In this document: piece after piece, positions 52,414 through 61,039 of the stretch
Position numbering within the stretch: position 1 is the first letter of the stretch
Layout of the letters: each line of letters starts with the position of its first letter
From: Clostridium sp. C105KSO13
GTDB lineage: Bacteria > Bacillota > Clostridia > Lachnospirales > Lachnospiraceae
Reading direction: 5' to 3'
Assembly: GCF_001517425.1 (NCBI RefSeq)
Contig: NZ_FBWL01000156.1
Span: 1-64,000, forward strand
DNA length: 64,000 nucleotides
Program-made: the position numbers and the translations under genes
The notes under the pieces: model-generated
What the model was told of the DNA's origin: nothing
Database searches by the model: none
The model's input: only the letters and a program-made list of their open reading frames with translations

Positions 52414-53073
52414 ATGGCGTATATTCTGGCAGTAGATGATGACAAAGCAATTCTGGCGTTAATCCGCCGTGCGCTGGAAAAGGACGGGCATACGGTAACG
52501 GTCTGTGAAAGTGCCTGGGAAGTGAACAATTCGTTTTTAAGCAGGTATGATTTAATTCTGCTGGATATTATGATGCCGGGTACAGACGGAATCAGTTTTT
52601 GCCGGGATATCCGCGGTCAGGTGGACTGCCCCGTAGTTTTTTTGACTGCAAAAATAGATCAGAGCAGTATTATGAACGGGCTCGGTTCAGGTGCAGACGA
52701 TTACATTATGAAACCCTTTGGAATCGGGGAGTTAAGGGCAAGGGTACAGGCTCACCTGCGCCGGGAAAAACGTGAGAAAAGGAATGCAGTACAGATATCC
52801 GGCGTCCTATTTGATCTTGCGGGAAAGCGGGCTGAAATTCAGGGACATTTGATACCGCTGACAAAAAGCGAATATGAGATCAGTGAATACCTGGCCCTCA
52901 ATCATGGTCAGGTATCTTCCAAGGAGCAGATTTTTGAGAAAGTATTTGGTTATGACAGGGATTCAGATGTGGCGGCAATCACAGAGCATGTAAAAAACAT
53001 TCGGGCAAAGTTTGGGGAATACAAAGTAAATCCGATAGAGACAGTGTGGGGGATAGGATATAAATGGAAGTAA
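52414..53073 (+). CDS. OmpR-family response regulator
   Basis: 219 residues from ATG 52414; AGAGGTGG lies about 12 bases upstream, and the in-frame ATG 52390 lacks an RBS. The receiver domain has acidic residues (LAVDDDKAILALI), the phospho-acceptor Asp in LILLDIMMPGTDG and Lys in DYIMKPFGIGEL. A winged-helix output domain follows (LTKSEYEISEYLALNHGQVS, IRAKFGE, VWGIGYKWK). Together with the kinase that overlaps it by ten bases it probably senses peptide antibiotics and activates the operon promoter at 50075-50109. The arrangement matches Cpr/Nis-type systems. Confidence 0.93.
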   Translation: MAYILAVDDDKAILALIRRALEKDGHTVTVCESAWEVNNSFLSRYDLILLDIMMPGTDGISFCRDIRGQVDCPVVFLTAKIDQSSIMNGLGSGADDYIMKPFGIGELRARVQAHLRREKREKRNAVQISGVLFDLAGKRAEIQGHLIPLTKSEYEISEYLALNHGQVSSKEQIFEKVFGYDRDSDVAAITEHVKNIRAKFGEYKVNPIETVWGIGYKWK

Positions 53074-54428
53074 AGAAAAAAGTAACATTGCAATCTGTTT
53101 TCTGGCGCTTTACTTTCTGGATTTTTGGACTAACGGCGGGACCAATACTGGTCTGCTGGTTTTTATTCTATTTTCTCTCTCAGACAGGAGTTGTTCTGCC
53201 GGCAAATTACAGTGAGAATGTGCTGGAGGATAACAGGAAAGCCATTGAGAGTGCAGAAGTTGTGACGGATGAATTAATACCGGATGGGTGCAGCTATGGG
53301 GTTTTTCAAACAAACGGGACTTACCTCTACGGGAATCTGAATGCAAAAAAACAGAATAAGATATGGAATGAATACGCACAGGGCGGCTTCGAGATTACAA
53401 ACATAGGATATTTGAAATATTTTCAAAGGGAAGAAGGTGTGTGCATTGCCGTATATCACCTAAAAGCAGAATTTGTAAACCCTCTGCTCAGGAAATGGCT
53501 GCCTGGCTTTCCTGAAACGCTTGGGATTCTTAGCCTGCTGTCATTTTTAATTGGAATTGTTCTACTGAATCGAATATTTGGGAATGTTGTCGGAAGGGAA
53601 CTGAAAGCGGTTAAGAAGGTGACGGAAAAGGTAAGACTTAAGGATTTGGAATTTGAAAAGCCAGATACGAGTATCCGGGAGGTTGACGAGGTTATGGAGT
53701 CTCTGGAGAAGATGAAGGAAGCTCTGAAAGATTCTCTAAAGGCACAGTGGAAGATGGAAGAAACGCGCAGGCAGCAGATAGGCGCATTGATTCATGATAT
53801 TAAAACACCGCTGACTGTTATACGGGGAAATGCGCAGCTTATGCAGGAGGCTGAATCGGCTGAGGAAGCACGGGAATGCGAAGAATATATCTTGCAGGAA
53901 ACCGGCCGGATTGAAGAGTATATACAAGTTTTGCAGAAAATGCTGCAGTCAGAGGAAACAACACAGTTTCAGAAAGAAAAGGTGGATGTACGACGGACTG
54001 CTGAAGCATTTGCCTCGAACGCAAAAATTCTTGCGGCAGGAAATCATCAGCATTTGAAGGTTGTAATTTCTTTCATTCCAGATTATATTAATAGTAACAG
54101 ACAACTTCTCATCAGAGCCTGGGAGAACCTGCTTTCCAACGCTCTGGATTATACACCGGAGGGCGGAGACATCCACATCTTTATAAGGGAGGAGAGAGAC
54201 AAGCTTTTATTTGTAATAGAAGACAGCGGACCGGGGTTTACAGAAGAAGACATACACAGAGGGACACAGCAGTTTTATCAGGGTGATAAAAGCCGAAATT
54301 CCCGGAACCATTACGGTGTGGGACTGTTTATGGCAGATTCGTTTGCGCAGCAGCAGGGTGGGAGATTGATACTGGGAAATTCTCCGAGAACAAAGGGCGC
54401 ACTTGTCCGTCTGGAAATCAATATGTGA
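53064..54428 (+). CDS. Sensor histidine kinase of the peptide-resistance operon
   Basis: 454 residues. Two membrane helices (about 15-40 and 155-175) flank an extracellular domain of about 110 residues, longer than in BceS-type kinases and closer to NisK/CprK-type. The HisKA box is GALIHDIKTPLTVIRGNAQL with His near 243. The N box is WENLLSNALDYTPEGG. The G boxes are VIEDSGPGFTEED and HYGVGLFMADSFAQQQGG. The extracellular loop is the probable ligand sensor. It overlaps the regulator gene and is followed by the ArsC-like gene 17 bases after its stop. Confidence 0.93.
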   Translation: MEVKKKVTLQSVFWRFTFWIFGLTAGPILVCWFLFYFLSQTGVVLPANYSENVLEDNRKAIESAEVVTDELIPDGCSYGVFQTNGTYLYGNLNAKKQNKIWNEYAQGGFEITNIGYLKYFQREEGVCIAVYHLKAEFVNPLLRKWLPGFPETLGILSLLSFLIGIVLLNRIFGNVVGRELKAVKKVTEKVRLKDLEFEKPDTSIREVDEVMESLEKMKEALKDSLKAQWKMEETRRQQIGALIHDIKTPLTVIRGNAQLMQEAESAEEARECEEYILQETGRIEEYIQVLQKMLQSEETTQFQKEKVDVRRTAEAFASNAKILAAGNHQHLKVVISFIPDYINSNRQLLIRAWENLLSNALDYTPEGGDIHIFIREERDKLLFVIEDSGPGFTEEDIHRGTQQFYQGDKSRNSRNHYGVGLFMADSFAQQQGGRLILGNSPRTKGALVRLEINM

Positions 54429-54445
54429 GAAAGAGAGGAAAGGGA

Positions 54446-54802
54446 ATGTTATTTGTCTATTATCCTAAATGTACGACCTGTCAGAAAGCTAAGAAGTGGC
54501 TGGACGAAAGAGGAATATCCTATGAAGCGAGAGATATCAAGACACAAAATCCTAGTAAGGAGGAACTAAAAGAATGGTATCAGAAGAGCGGGCTCCCTTT
54601 GAAACGTTTTTTTAACACAAGCGGAATGTTATATAAGGAAATGAAGCTTAAGGACAAACTGCCGGACATGAGCGAGGACGAGCAGCTGGAGCTGCTGGCC
54701 ACAGACGGAATGCTGGTAAAGCGCCCCGTAGTGAAAACCGGGGAAATTATACTTGTCGGATTTAAGGAAAAAGAGTGGGAAGAAAAACTGACCAAAGTGT
54801 AA
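54446..54802 (+). CDS. ArsC/Spx-family (YffB-like) thioredoxin-fold protein
   Basis: 118 residues from ATG 54446, preceded by AGAGGAAAGGG; the alternative ATG 54425 overlaps the kinase stop. N-terminal FVYYPKCTTCQKAKKWLDER carries a CxxC redox pair, and RPVVKTGEIILVGFKEKEWE is the family's cis-Pro region. Relatives are arsenate reductases and Spx/MgsR regulators. The RNA-polymerase-binding features of Spx cannot be judged. It may be co-transcribed with the resistance operon, and the link to peptide stress is only positional. Confidence 0.87.
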   Translation: MLFVYYPKCTTCQKAKKWLDERGISYEARDIKTQNPSKEELKEWYQKSGLPLKRFFNTSGMLYKEMKLKDKLPDMSEDEQLELLATDGMLVKRPVVKTGEIILVGFKEKEWEEKLTKV

Positions 54803-54840
54803 GAAAATGAGAGGAAAAGACTGATTATTCTATTGATGGG

Positions 54841-54870
54841 TTGACTTTTTTTAAGCAATTTGTGTACAAT
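54841..54870 (+). promoter_or_regulatory. Promoter before the DUF1538 gene
   Basis: TTGACT (54841-54846) and TACAAT (54865-54870) are 18 bases apart, and the gene starts 75 bases downstream. Confidence 0.65.
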
Positions 54871-54945
54871 AATAATGACGGTCTCTTTTGAGCCGCTGTG
54901 CACAGACAACTATGTTAACTATGAAGAAGAAAGGAAGATGCCCAT

Positions 54946-56436
54946 TTGAGTGTAATTATATCTAAACTAAAAGAAGTCTTATTTTCCGTACTCCCTATCA
55001 CGGCAATCGTGATTATACTTAATTTTACTTTGACACCTATTGATAAACCGGTCATGCTCAGGTTTCTCGTCGGTGCTTTCCTGATTATTATTGGACTGAC
55101 CATATTTTTGCTTGGAGTTGATACAGGAATTACCCCAATCGGAAATACCATGGGAACAGGAATGATAAAACCGAACAAAGTCATAATTGTAGTGATTGCC
55201 GGGCTGCTGCTTGGTTTCTTTATCTCCATTGCCGAACCCGACCTTCATATACTTGCAGGGCAGGTAGACTCGGTCACGGGCGGGTTGATTTCGAAGGCTG
55301 TTATTCTTTTTATTGTATCTTTAGGCATTGCAATCATGCTAACTATAGGTCTTACCAGAATCGTTTATAATTTTCCACTTAATAAGCTGCTTACTATCTT
55401 ATATGGCATTATTCTGATTCTTGCCATATTTACTTCTCCGGAATTTATGGCGGTAGCTTTTGATGCATCGGGGGCTACAACCGGGGCACTGACTGTTCCA
55501 TTTATACTGGCTCTTGCGATAGGTGTTTCAAAGTTAAAGAAAGACAGTAAATCTTCAGAAAAGGATAGTTTTGGCCTTATTGCAATATCCTCCACAGGTG
55601 CAATCATTGGTGTTTTAATTATGAGTATTATTACAAAATCGGATAAAATTTCCGGCAGTCTTGAAACTAACGGAGCAGCATCAGCAGAAATTTTGGCACC
55701 GTTCTTTCGTCAGATTCCTGTTATGGCAAAGGAAGTACTGATTGCATTGGCTCCTATATTGATTATCTTTCTTGTGTTTCAGAAGGTTTCATTTAAACTG
55801 TCAAAAGCAACTGTTCGGAAGATATTATTTGGAATGTTATTTACTTTCATTGGTCTGGTGTTGTTTCTGACAGGGGTAAATGCAGGATTTATGGAGGTGG
55901 GAAGTATTATTGGGTATGAACTGGCGGCTATGGACAGCCCGGTATATGTTGTTTTGGTGGGATTCATACTCGGTATGGTCACGATTCTTGCAGAGCCTGC
56001 CGTATACGTATTGACACATCAGATTGAAGATGTGACTAGTGGATATGTAAAAAGGAAGGTTGTAATGGTAACCCTGGCTTTGGGTGTGGCTTTGGCTGTT
56101 GCCTTGTCTGTTATAAGAATTTTGGTTCCGGGAATAAAGCTATGGCATTATTTATTGCCGGGGTATATGATATCAATTGCATTGTCATATTTAGTACCGG
56201 AACTATTTGTCGGTATTGCCTTCGATTCAGGAGGTGTAGCTTCGGGGCCGATGACTGCCACATTTATTCTGGCATTTGCTCAGGGTGCTGCTGAATCTAT
56301 AGAAGGTGCAAATGTACTGGTAGATGGATTTGGCGTGATTGCAATGGTTGCAATGACTCCGTTAATCGCACTTCAGATACTGGGTCTTATTTTTAAAATG
56401 AAATCCCAAAAAGGAGGACTGGAGAATAATGGATGA
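54946..56436 (+). CDS. DUF1538 membrane protein with two homologous halves
   Basis: 496 residues from TTG 54946, with AGGAAG nine bases upstream. About 12-14 membrane helices form two repeats. The first has AEPDLHILAGQVDSVTGG (near 90) and FMAVAFDASGATTGALTVPF (near 165). The second has AEPAVYVLTHQIEDVTSG (near 345) and LFVGIAFDSGGVASGPMTAT (near 425). The paired motifs AEPx5-LxxQ and AFDxxG suggest an antiparallel or pseudo-symmetric transporter fold. DUF1538 proteins have no established substrate that I know of. The next gene, overlapping by eight bases, encodes a double PII-like protein, so gating by a nucleotide-sensing partner is likely (inference). Confidence 0.88.
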   Translation: MSVIISKLKEVLFSVLPITAIVIILNFTLTPIDKPVMLRFLVGAFLIIIGLTIFLLGVDTGITPIGNTMGTGMIKPNKVIIVVIAGLLLGFFISIAEPDLHILAGQVDSVTGGLISKAVILFIVSLGIAIMLTIGLTRIVYNFPLNKLLTILYGIILILAIFTSPEFMAVAFDASGATTGALTVPFILALAIGVSKLKKDSKSSEKDSFGLIAISSTGAIIGVLIMSIITKSDKISGSLETNGAASAEILAPFFRQIPVMAKEVLIALAPILIIFLVFQKVSFKLSKATVRKILFGMLFTFIGLVLFLTGVNAGFMEVGSIIGYELAAMDSPVYVVLVGFILGMVTILAEPAVYVLTHQIEDVTSGYVKRKVVMVTLALGVALAVALSVIRILVPGIKLWHYLLPGYMISIALSYLVPELFVGIAFDSGGVASGPMTATFILAFAQGAAESIEGANVLVDGFGVIAMVAMTPLIALQILGLIFKMKSQKGGLENNG

Positions 56437-57088
56437 GAGGCTTAATGTAGAGCTGATTTGTATGATTGTAAATTACGGCTTTGGCAGCAGGGTAATAAAA
56501 TCAGCAAAACGATGTGGTGTTTCCGGAGGGACAGTTACACTGGGAAGGGGTGCCGCAGGAAGTGGCCTTTTGGATTTCCTGGGACTTTCCGAGGAGAGAA
56601 AAGAGATTGTTTATATGGCAGCTGAGAGAGAAATTGCTTATCAGGCACTGGAAAAGCTTAATAAAGAATATCAGTTTCATAAACCAAACCACGGGATAGC
56701 TTTCACAACATCTATCTGTGGTATTCTTGGAACAAAGCGTATTGTATGTAGGAGTAAAAAAGAGGAAAGGGGTGCAGAGGAATCTATGTATCATGTTATC
56801 ACAGTTATTGTAGACAAGGGAAAGGCCGAAGATGTAATCACTGCTGCTGTCGAAGCTGGCTCCAAAGGGGGTACCATTATGAATGCCAGAGGATCAGGAA
56901 TCCATGAAACAAGCAGGCTGTTTTCTATGGACATTGAGCCGGAGAAAGAGATTGTCACCATACTGTCAGAAGATGACAGGACAGAGAAGATTACAGCTAT
57001 GATCAGAGACAGCCTCAATATGGATGAGCCCGGGAATGGGATTATCTACGTGCAAAATGCTAATAAAACTTATGGAATCTATAAGTAG
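56429..57088 (+). CDS. Tandem PII-like protein paired with DUF1538
   Basis: 219 residues in two homologous halves. Residues 1-110 contain LICMIVNYGFGSRVIKSAKR and GVSGGTVTLGRGAAGSGLL, and 115-219 contain YHVITVIVDKGKAEDVITAA and GSKGGTIMNARGSGIHET. Each GGT..RG.G block matches the nucleotide-binding B/T-loop region of PII-like proteins, but the loop lacks the classic Tyr46/Tyr51 T-loop. Ends such as GNGIIYVQNANKTYGIY fit the C-terminal strand. PII-like proteins bind ATP, ADP or cyclic nucleotides and gate transporters. The start overlaps the DUF1538 gene and is preceded by AGGAGGACTGG, indicating coupled translation. The second half is better conserved with the family than the first. Confidence 0.85.
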   Translation: MDERLNVELICMIVNYGFGSRVIKSAKRCGVSGGTVTLGRGAAGSGLLDFLGLSEERKEIVYMAAEREIAYQALEKLNKEYQFHKPNHGIAFTTSICGILGTKRIVCRSKKEERGAEESMYHVITVIVDKGKAEDVITAAVEAGSKGGTIMNARGSGIHETSRLFSMDIEPEKEIVTILSEDDRTEKITAMIRDSLNMDEPGNGIIYVQNANKTYGIYK

Positions 57089-57104
57089 AAAAAAATTATT
57101 GTTT

Positions 57105-57120
57105 TGTTGTTTTAACAACA
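57105..57120. promoter_or_regulatory. Inverted repeat upstream of hcp, possible operator
   Basis: TGTTGTT and AACAACA are perfect complements separated by TT. The site is about 78 bases before hcp. Hydroxylamine-reductase genes are commonly under Crp/Fnr-type HcpR control, and this spacing is plausible for such a dimer site. I cannot confirm the motif. No T-run makes it a terminator. Confidence 0.4.
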
Positions 57121-57197
57121 TAAAAAGAAGTCCGAATCACGTAAACTCTAATCATGCAAAGGAAAACAATTTGTAGAAACGAAAGGAGAAAGTGAGT

Positions 57198-58829
57198 ATG
57201 GAGAATAAGATGTTTTGTTTTCAATGTCAGGAGACCGTCGGATGTAAAGGCTGTACAAATGGTGGAGTATGTGGTAAAAAACCGAGAACAGCAAATCTAC
57301 AGGATTTATTGGTATATGTATCCCGCGGATTAAGCGAGGTAGCCACCCGTCTCAGAGAAGAAGGAACGGATGTTGAAAGAGCTGTAAATCATTTGGTCAC
57401 AGATAATTTATTTACTACCATCACCAATGCAAATTTTGATGATGAAGCAATTATAGATAAAATCAAGAAAACAGTTGATACCACTAAGAAGCTGAGAAGT
57501 GAGCTGAAAAATCAGTCAGATCTTACAGAGTCTGCACTGTGGGATGGAAAAGGCGACTGGGATGAAAAAGCCAGCCAGGTCGGCGTTCTTGTTACTGAGA
57601 ATGAGGATATCCGAAGTTTACGAGAATTGATCACCTATGGTCTGAAAGGTATGTCAGCTTATCTGTTTCATGCAGAAGCATATGGGCAGATTTTCCCTGA
57701 GATTGAAAAGTTTATGCAGGAGGCTTTGGCAAAGACACGTGATGACAGTCTGAGTGTAGATGACTTGGTGGCATTGACCCTGGAGACAGGAAAAGTTGGT
57801 GTGGATGCTATGGCAGCACTGGATGGAGCTAATACAGCAGCTTATGGAAATCCTGAGATTACATCTGTGCCAATCGGCGTGCGCAATAATCCAGGCATTC
57901 TGATTTCCGGACATGATCTCCATGACCTGGAGATGCTGCTGGAGCAGACACAGGGGACAGGCGTGGATGTATATACACATTCTGAGATGTTACCGGGTCA
58001 TTATTATCCGGCGTTTAAGAAATATTCTAATTTTGCAGGAAATTACGGCAATGCATGGTGGAAACAAAAAGAAGAATTTGACACCTTTAACGGGCCGATT
58101 CTGTTTACTTCAAACTGTATTGTACCTCCGAAGGACAGCTGCAAAGACAGAATTTATACTTCAGGTGCATCAGGATTCCCGGGATGTAAACATATTCCGG
58201 AGGATGAGAACGGCAAGAAGGATTTCAGTGAAATCATTGCACACGCCAAGAAATGTCAGCCGCCTGTAGAGATTGAGACAGGAGAGATTGTCGGCGGATT
58301 TGCCCACAATCAGGTTATTGCACTGGCAGATAAAATTGTAGATGCGGTAAAATCAGGTGCTATCAAGAAGTTTGTAGTTATGGCGGGATGTGACGGCCGT
58401 ATGAAGTCACGCAGCTACTACACAGAATTTGCAGAGGCACTGCCCAAAGATGCGGTAATCTTGACGGCAGGCTGTGCAAAGTACAGATACAACAAGCTGA
58501 ACCTGGGCGATATCGGAGGAATTCCGAGAGTACTGGATGCAGGTCAGTGTAATGATTCCTATTCACTGGCAGTCATTGCAATGAAGCTTCAGGAAATCTT
58601 TGGACTGGATGATATCAACGACCTTCCGATTGTTTATAATATTGCATGGTATGAGCAGAAGGCTGTTATCGTTCTTTTAGCTCTGTTATCCCTTGGCGTA
58701 AAGAACATTCACCTTGGACCGACACTTCCGGCATTCTTATCACCGAACGTAACAAAGGTTCTGGTAGATAATTTCGGAATTGCAGGAATTACAACTGTAG
58801 AAGATGACATGAAAGCATTCTTCGCATAA
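57198..58829 (+). CDS. hcp: Hydroxylamine reductase (hybrid cluster protein)
   Basis: 543 residues from ATG 57198, nine bases after AAAGGAG; GTG 57192 is also possible. N-terminal Cys residues for the [4Fe-4S] cluster lie in [20 protein letters not shown], the short-spacing class typical of anaerobes. Ligands of the hybrid cluster are visible in [16 protein letters not shown] (His/Glu) and [14 protein letters not shown] (Cys). More lie in [24 protein letters not shown] and [13 protein letters not shown]. It reduces hydroxylamine and probably NO, protecting from nitrosative stress. It is monocistronic with a strong terminator; a candidate operator lies upstream. Confidence 0.97.
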   Translation: MENKMFCFQCQETVGCKGCTNGGVCGKKPRTANLQDLLVYVSRGLSEVATRLREEGTDVERAVNHLVTDNLFTTITNANFDDEAIIDKIKKTVDTTKKLRSELKNQSDLTESALWDGKGDWDEKASQVGVLVTENEDIRSLRELITYGLKGMSAYLFHAEAYGQIFPEIEKFMQEALAKTRDDSLSVDDLVALTLETGKVGVDAMAALDGANTAAYGNPEITSVPIGVRNNPGILISGHDLHDLEMLLEQTQGTGVDVYTHSEMLPGHYYPAFKKYSNFAGNYGNAWWKQKEEFDTFNGPILFTSNCIVPPKDSCKDRIYTSGASGFPGCKHIPEDENGKKDFSEIIAHAKKCQPPVEIETGEIVGGFAHNQVIALADKIVDAVKSGAIKKFVVMAGCDGRMKSRSYYTEFAEALPKDAVILTAGCAKYRYNKLNLGDIGGIPRVLDAGQCNDSYSLAVIAMKLQEIFGLDDINDLPIVYNIAWYEQKAVIVLLALLSLGVKNIHLGPTLPAFLSPNVTKVLVDNFGIAGITTVEDDMKAFFA

Positions 58830-58839
58830 ATAAATGCAG

Positions 58840-58873
58840 GGAGCGAATCTTGAAAATAAGCGAGATTCGCTCC
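58840..58873 (+). terminator. Terminator after hcp
   Basis: A perfect 11-base stem (GGAGCGAATCT with its complement at 58863-58873), a 12-base loop and TTTT. Confidence 0.9.
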
Positions 58874-58976
58874 TTTTGCCCGGTGTGCTGCTAAAACATA
58901 ATTCATGCTATAAGCTGCCACTTGCTTAAAATCTCATAAACCGTTATGATAAAAGGCAGCAGGAGGTAAAAAAACG

Positions 58977-59417
58977 ATGATACGTGAATTAAAATTAGAG
59001 GACAAAGAATTATACCTTAAGATGGCACATGATTTTTACCGTTCGCCGGCAGTGCTGTACTCAATACCGGATTCCTACATAGAACGCACTTTCGAAGAAT
59101 GTATGAAGAGTGACACCTATGTAAAGATTTATATTTTGGAACATGAGGAGAAGCCTGCAGGTTACGGAATGCTCGCTAAGACATTTTCCCAGGAAGCGGG
59201 GGGATATGTCTGCTGGCTGGAAGAACTTTATATTTTGGAGCAGTACCGCTCAAAGGGACTGGGCAGTGAATTTTTCCGATATGTAGAAAAGAACCGGGAA
59301 GAGGGAGTTACCCGATTCCGTCTGGAGGTGGAAGAGGATAATACAAGAGCAAGAGAACTTTATAAAAGAATGGGCTACAAAAGTTTGGATTACTGTCAGA
59401 TGACTAAGGAATTTTAA
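58977..59417 (+). CDS. GNAT-family N-acetyltransferase
   Basis: 146 residues; AGGAGG lies about ten bases before ATG 58977. The acetyl-CoA binding motif appears as EELYILEQYRSKGLGSEFFR (R-x-x-G-x-G/A), followed by FRLEVEEDNTRARELYKRMG, the usual last helix. The N-terminus IRELKLEDKELYLKMAHDFY is typical for single-domain GNATs. The acceptor is unknown. A cupin gene follows 19 bases after the stop and probably shares its transcript. Confidence 0.9.
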   Translation: MIRELKLEDKELYLKMAHDFYRSPAVLYSIPDSYIERTFEECMKSDTYVKIYILEHEEKPAGYGMLAKTFSQEAGGYVCWLEELYILEQYRSKGLGSEFFRYVEKNREEGVTRFRLEVEEDNTRARELYKRMGYKSLDYCQMTKEF

Positions 59418-59436
59418 TAATAGGAGGTAAATGAAT

Positions 59437-59784
59437 ATGACAAAAGCAGGAGAAAGAAAAGTAGAAACGGTAGAAAGAGCAAACGGAGGAGCCGGATTTA
59501 TTATGAAGGAGGCTCTGCTTGAACCACAACAGCTGGGCAATCACTGCAAAATGTTTTCTCAGGTCACATTGAAACCAAATTGCGAGCTTGGATACCATGA
59601 ACATCACGGGGAGACAGAAACCTACTACATTCTTTCTGGTCATGGGATGTATGATGATGATGGCAAGGCAGTCCCTGTGGAGGCGGGGGACGTTCTGTTC
59701 TGTGAAGACGGAAAGGGACATGGAGCTAAAAATACAGGGGAGGAGGATCTGGTGTTTGTAGCTTTAATATTAAAGACAAAATAA
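59437..59784 (+). CDS. Small cupin-domain protein
   Basis: 115 residues from ATG 59437, nine bases after AGGAGG; ATG 59431 (two residues longer) is close to the RBS. One beta-barrel cupin has metal ligands in CELGYHEHHGETETYYILSG (His, His, Glu) and a later His in EDGKGHGAKNTG. Such proteins can be sugar isomerases, dioxygenases or binding proteins. Nothing here narrows the role. Confidence 0.9.
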   Translation: MTKAGERKVETVERANGGAGFIMKEALLEPQQLGNHCKMFSQVTLKPNCELGYHEHHGETETYYILSGHGMYDDDGKAVPVEAGDVLFCEDGKGHGAKNTGEEDLVFVALILKTK

Positions 59785-59807
59785 AAAATGAATGTGAAGG
59801 AGGCCTG

Positions 59808-59830
59808 CCCTCTTAACACGTTTAAGAGAG
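59808..59830. repeat. Short inverted repeat between cupin and aminotransferase genes
   Basis: CTCTTAA and TTAAGAG pair over five bases at the convergent gene ends, the second arm overlapping the minus-strand stop codon. It is a possible weak bidirectional terminator. Confidence 0.4.
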
Positions 59831-60916
59831 TACCTCCGCCAATGCTTTCAGCAGCCGTGTATTATCTTCAGGATTCATGATACAAAAGCGTACATATTCA
59901 CCTTCCAGACATTGGAAGGAGGAGCAGTCGCGTATCATGAGTCCCTTTTTTATACAGGATTCGAAGACATCTGCTGCAGTAATTTTGTCCTTGTGTATCT
60001 GAATCAATATAAAGTTGGCTGAAGCTTCATAAACGGTAATTTGCGAAAAGTGGCGCAGCTCTTTTAGCATCCGTTCTCTTTCGCTGAGAATGAGGCTGCG
60101 GGTTTTCTGAGTATATTCTTTGTCCTTTAGCATAAGCTCACCTGCGAAGGCTCCGATACTGTTTAGGGACCATGGAATCTGGTGTTCTTTGACCCCAGCG
60201 AGGAAGGAAGCATTTCCGGTAACCCCATACCCTAAGCGCAGGCCAGGGGCGGCAAAGAATTTGGATACTCCGCGCAGAATCATGAGATTATCGAAATCTT
60301 TTACAAGAGACATAGCAGTAATCTCTGAGACGTCAGGAGCAAATTCCACATAGGTCTCGTCAATCATGACGAAGGTCTGCGAATCTCTGCATACTTTGAG
60401 AATCTTTCGCATCTCTGCTGTGGTAATCGCAGAAGAAGTGGGGTTATTTGGGTTACATATGATGAGTAGATCATAGTGGTTCTGCAGCTTTTTAGTAAAA
60501 TCTGAAATATCAAGCTGAAAATTCTTATTTGAATTTAAATGGTAGTATTCCTGTATACTTTCGGAGAAAGAGAGTTCTCTTGCGTATTCAGAGTAAGTGG
60601 GACCGAGTATGAGTGTTTTTTTCGGATATCTTTGTTCTATGAGAAGGGAGATGAGTTCGGTGGAACCATTCCCCACTATTACACAGTCCGGAGAAACCTG
60701 GCAGTAGTTTCCAATAACATGGCGCAGTACGGTATATTCTCTGTCAGGATAGGTGGAAATAATGTCCAGATGGCATGCCACTTCTCGTCTCACCTTCTCG
60801 GAAAGTCCCAAAGGGTTTACATTGGCGCCGAAATTAACGATAGAATCCTTAGAAACTCCGTAGTGTTCAGCAACTTTTTCCAAATCACTGCCGTGAAAAC
60901 CTGAAATCGTACTCAT
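59822..60916 (-). CDS. CobD/HisC-like PLP-dependent aminotransferase
   Basis: 364 residues on the minus strand, with GAAAGGAG before the start. Fold-type I motifs: NFGANVNPLGLSEKVRREV near residue 28, VGNGSTELISLLIEQ, CNPNNPTSSAITTAEMR, VMIDETYVEFAPDV. The Schiff-base lysine is in ILRGVSKFFAAPGLRLGYG. This resembles threonine-phosphate decarboxylase (CobD) and histidinol-phosphate aminotransferase. The N-terminal GSDLEKVAEHYGVS favours the CobD side. No cobalamin or histidine genes are near, so the substrate is open. It is divergent from the DUF5717 gene across 123 bases. Confidence 0.88.
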   Translation of the reverse strand: MSTISGFHGSDLEKVAEHYGVSKDSIVNFGANVNPLGLSEKVRREVACHLDIISTYPDREYTVLRHVIGNYCQVSPDCVIVGNGSTELISLLIEQRYPKKTLILGPTYSEYARELSFSESIQEYYHLNSNKNFQLDISDFTKKLQNHYDLLIICNPNNPTSSAITTAEMRKILKVCRDSQTFVMIDETYVEFAPDVSEITAMSLVKDFDNLMILRGVSKFFAAPGLRLGYGVTGNASFLAGVKEHQIPWSLNSIGAFAGELMLKDKEYTQKTRSLILSERERMLKELRHFSQITVYEASANFILIQIHKDKITAADVFESCIKKGLMIRDCSSFQCLEGEYVRFCIMNPEDNTRLLKALAEVLS

Positions 60917-61039
60917 GTATACAATCTCCTTTCAAAATCTTTTATTCACCCGTTGCAAGTAATACCATAAAGATGATATAATTCATTATAGCGTGCTTAT
61001 GGAAAAATGCAATGAAAGAAATATGAGTAGGTGACCAAC

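Noticed and set aside
50145-54428. Considered as part of a lantibiotic biosynthesis cluster
   Set aside because: No precursor peptide, LanB/C/M, protease or export gene lies within reach on either side.
56429-57088. Considered as a classical GlnB/GlnK nitrogen regulator
   Set aside because: Two fused halves and no Tyr51-type T-loop; it is PII-like, so a nitrogen role is not assumed.
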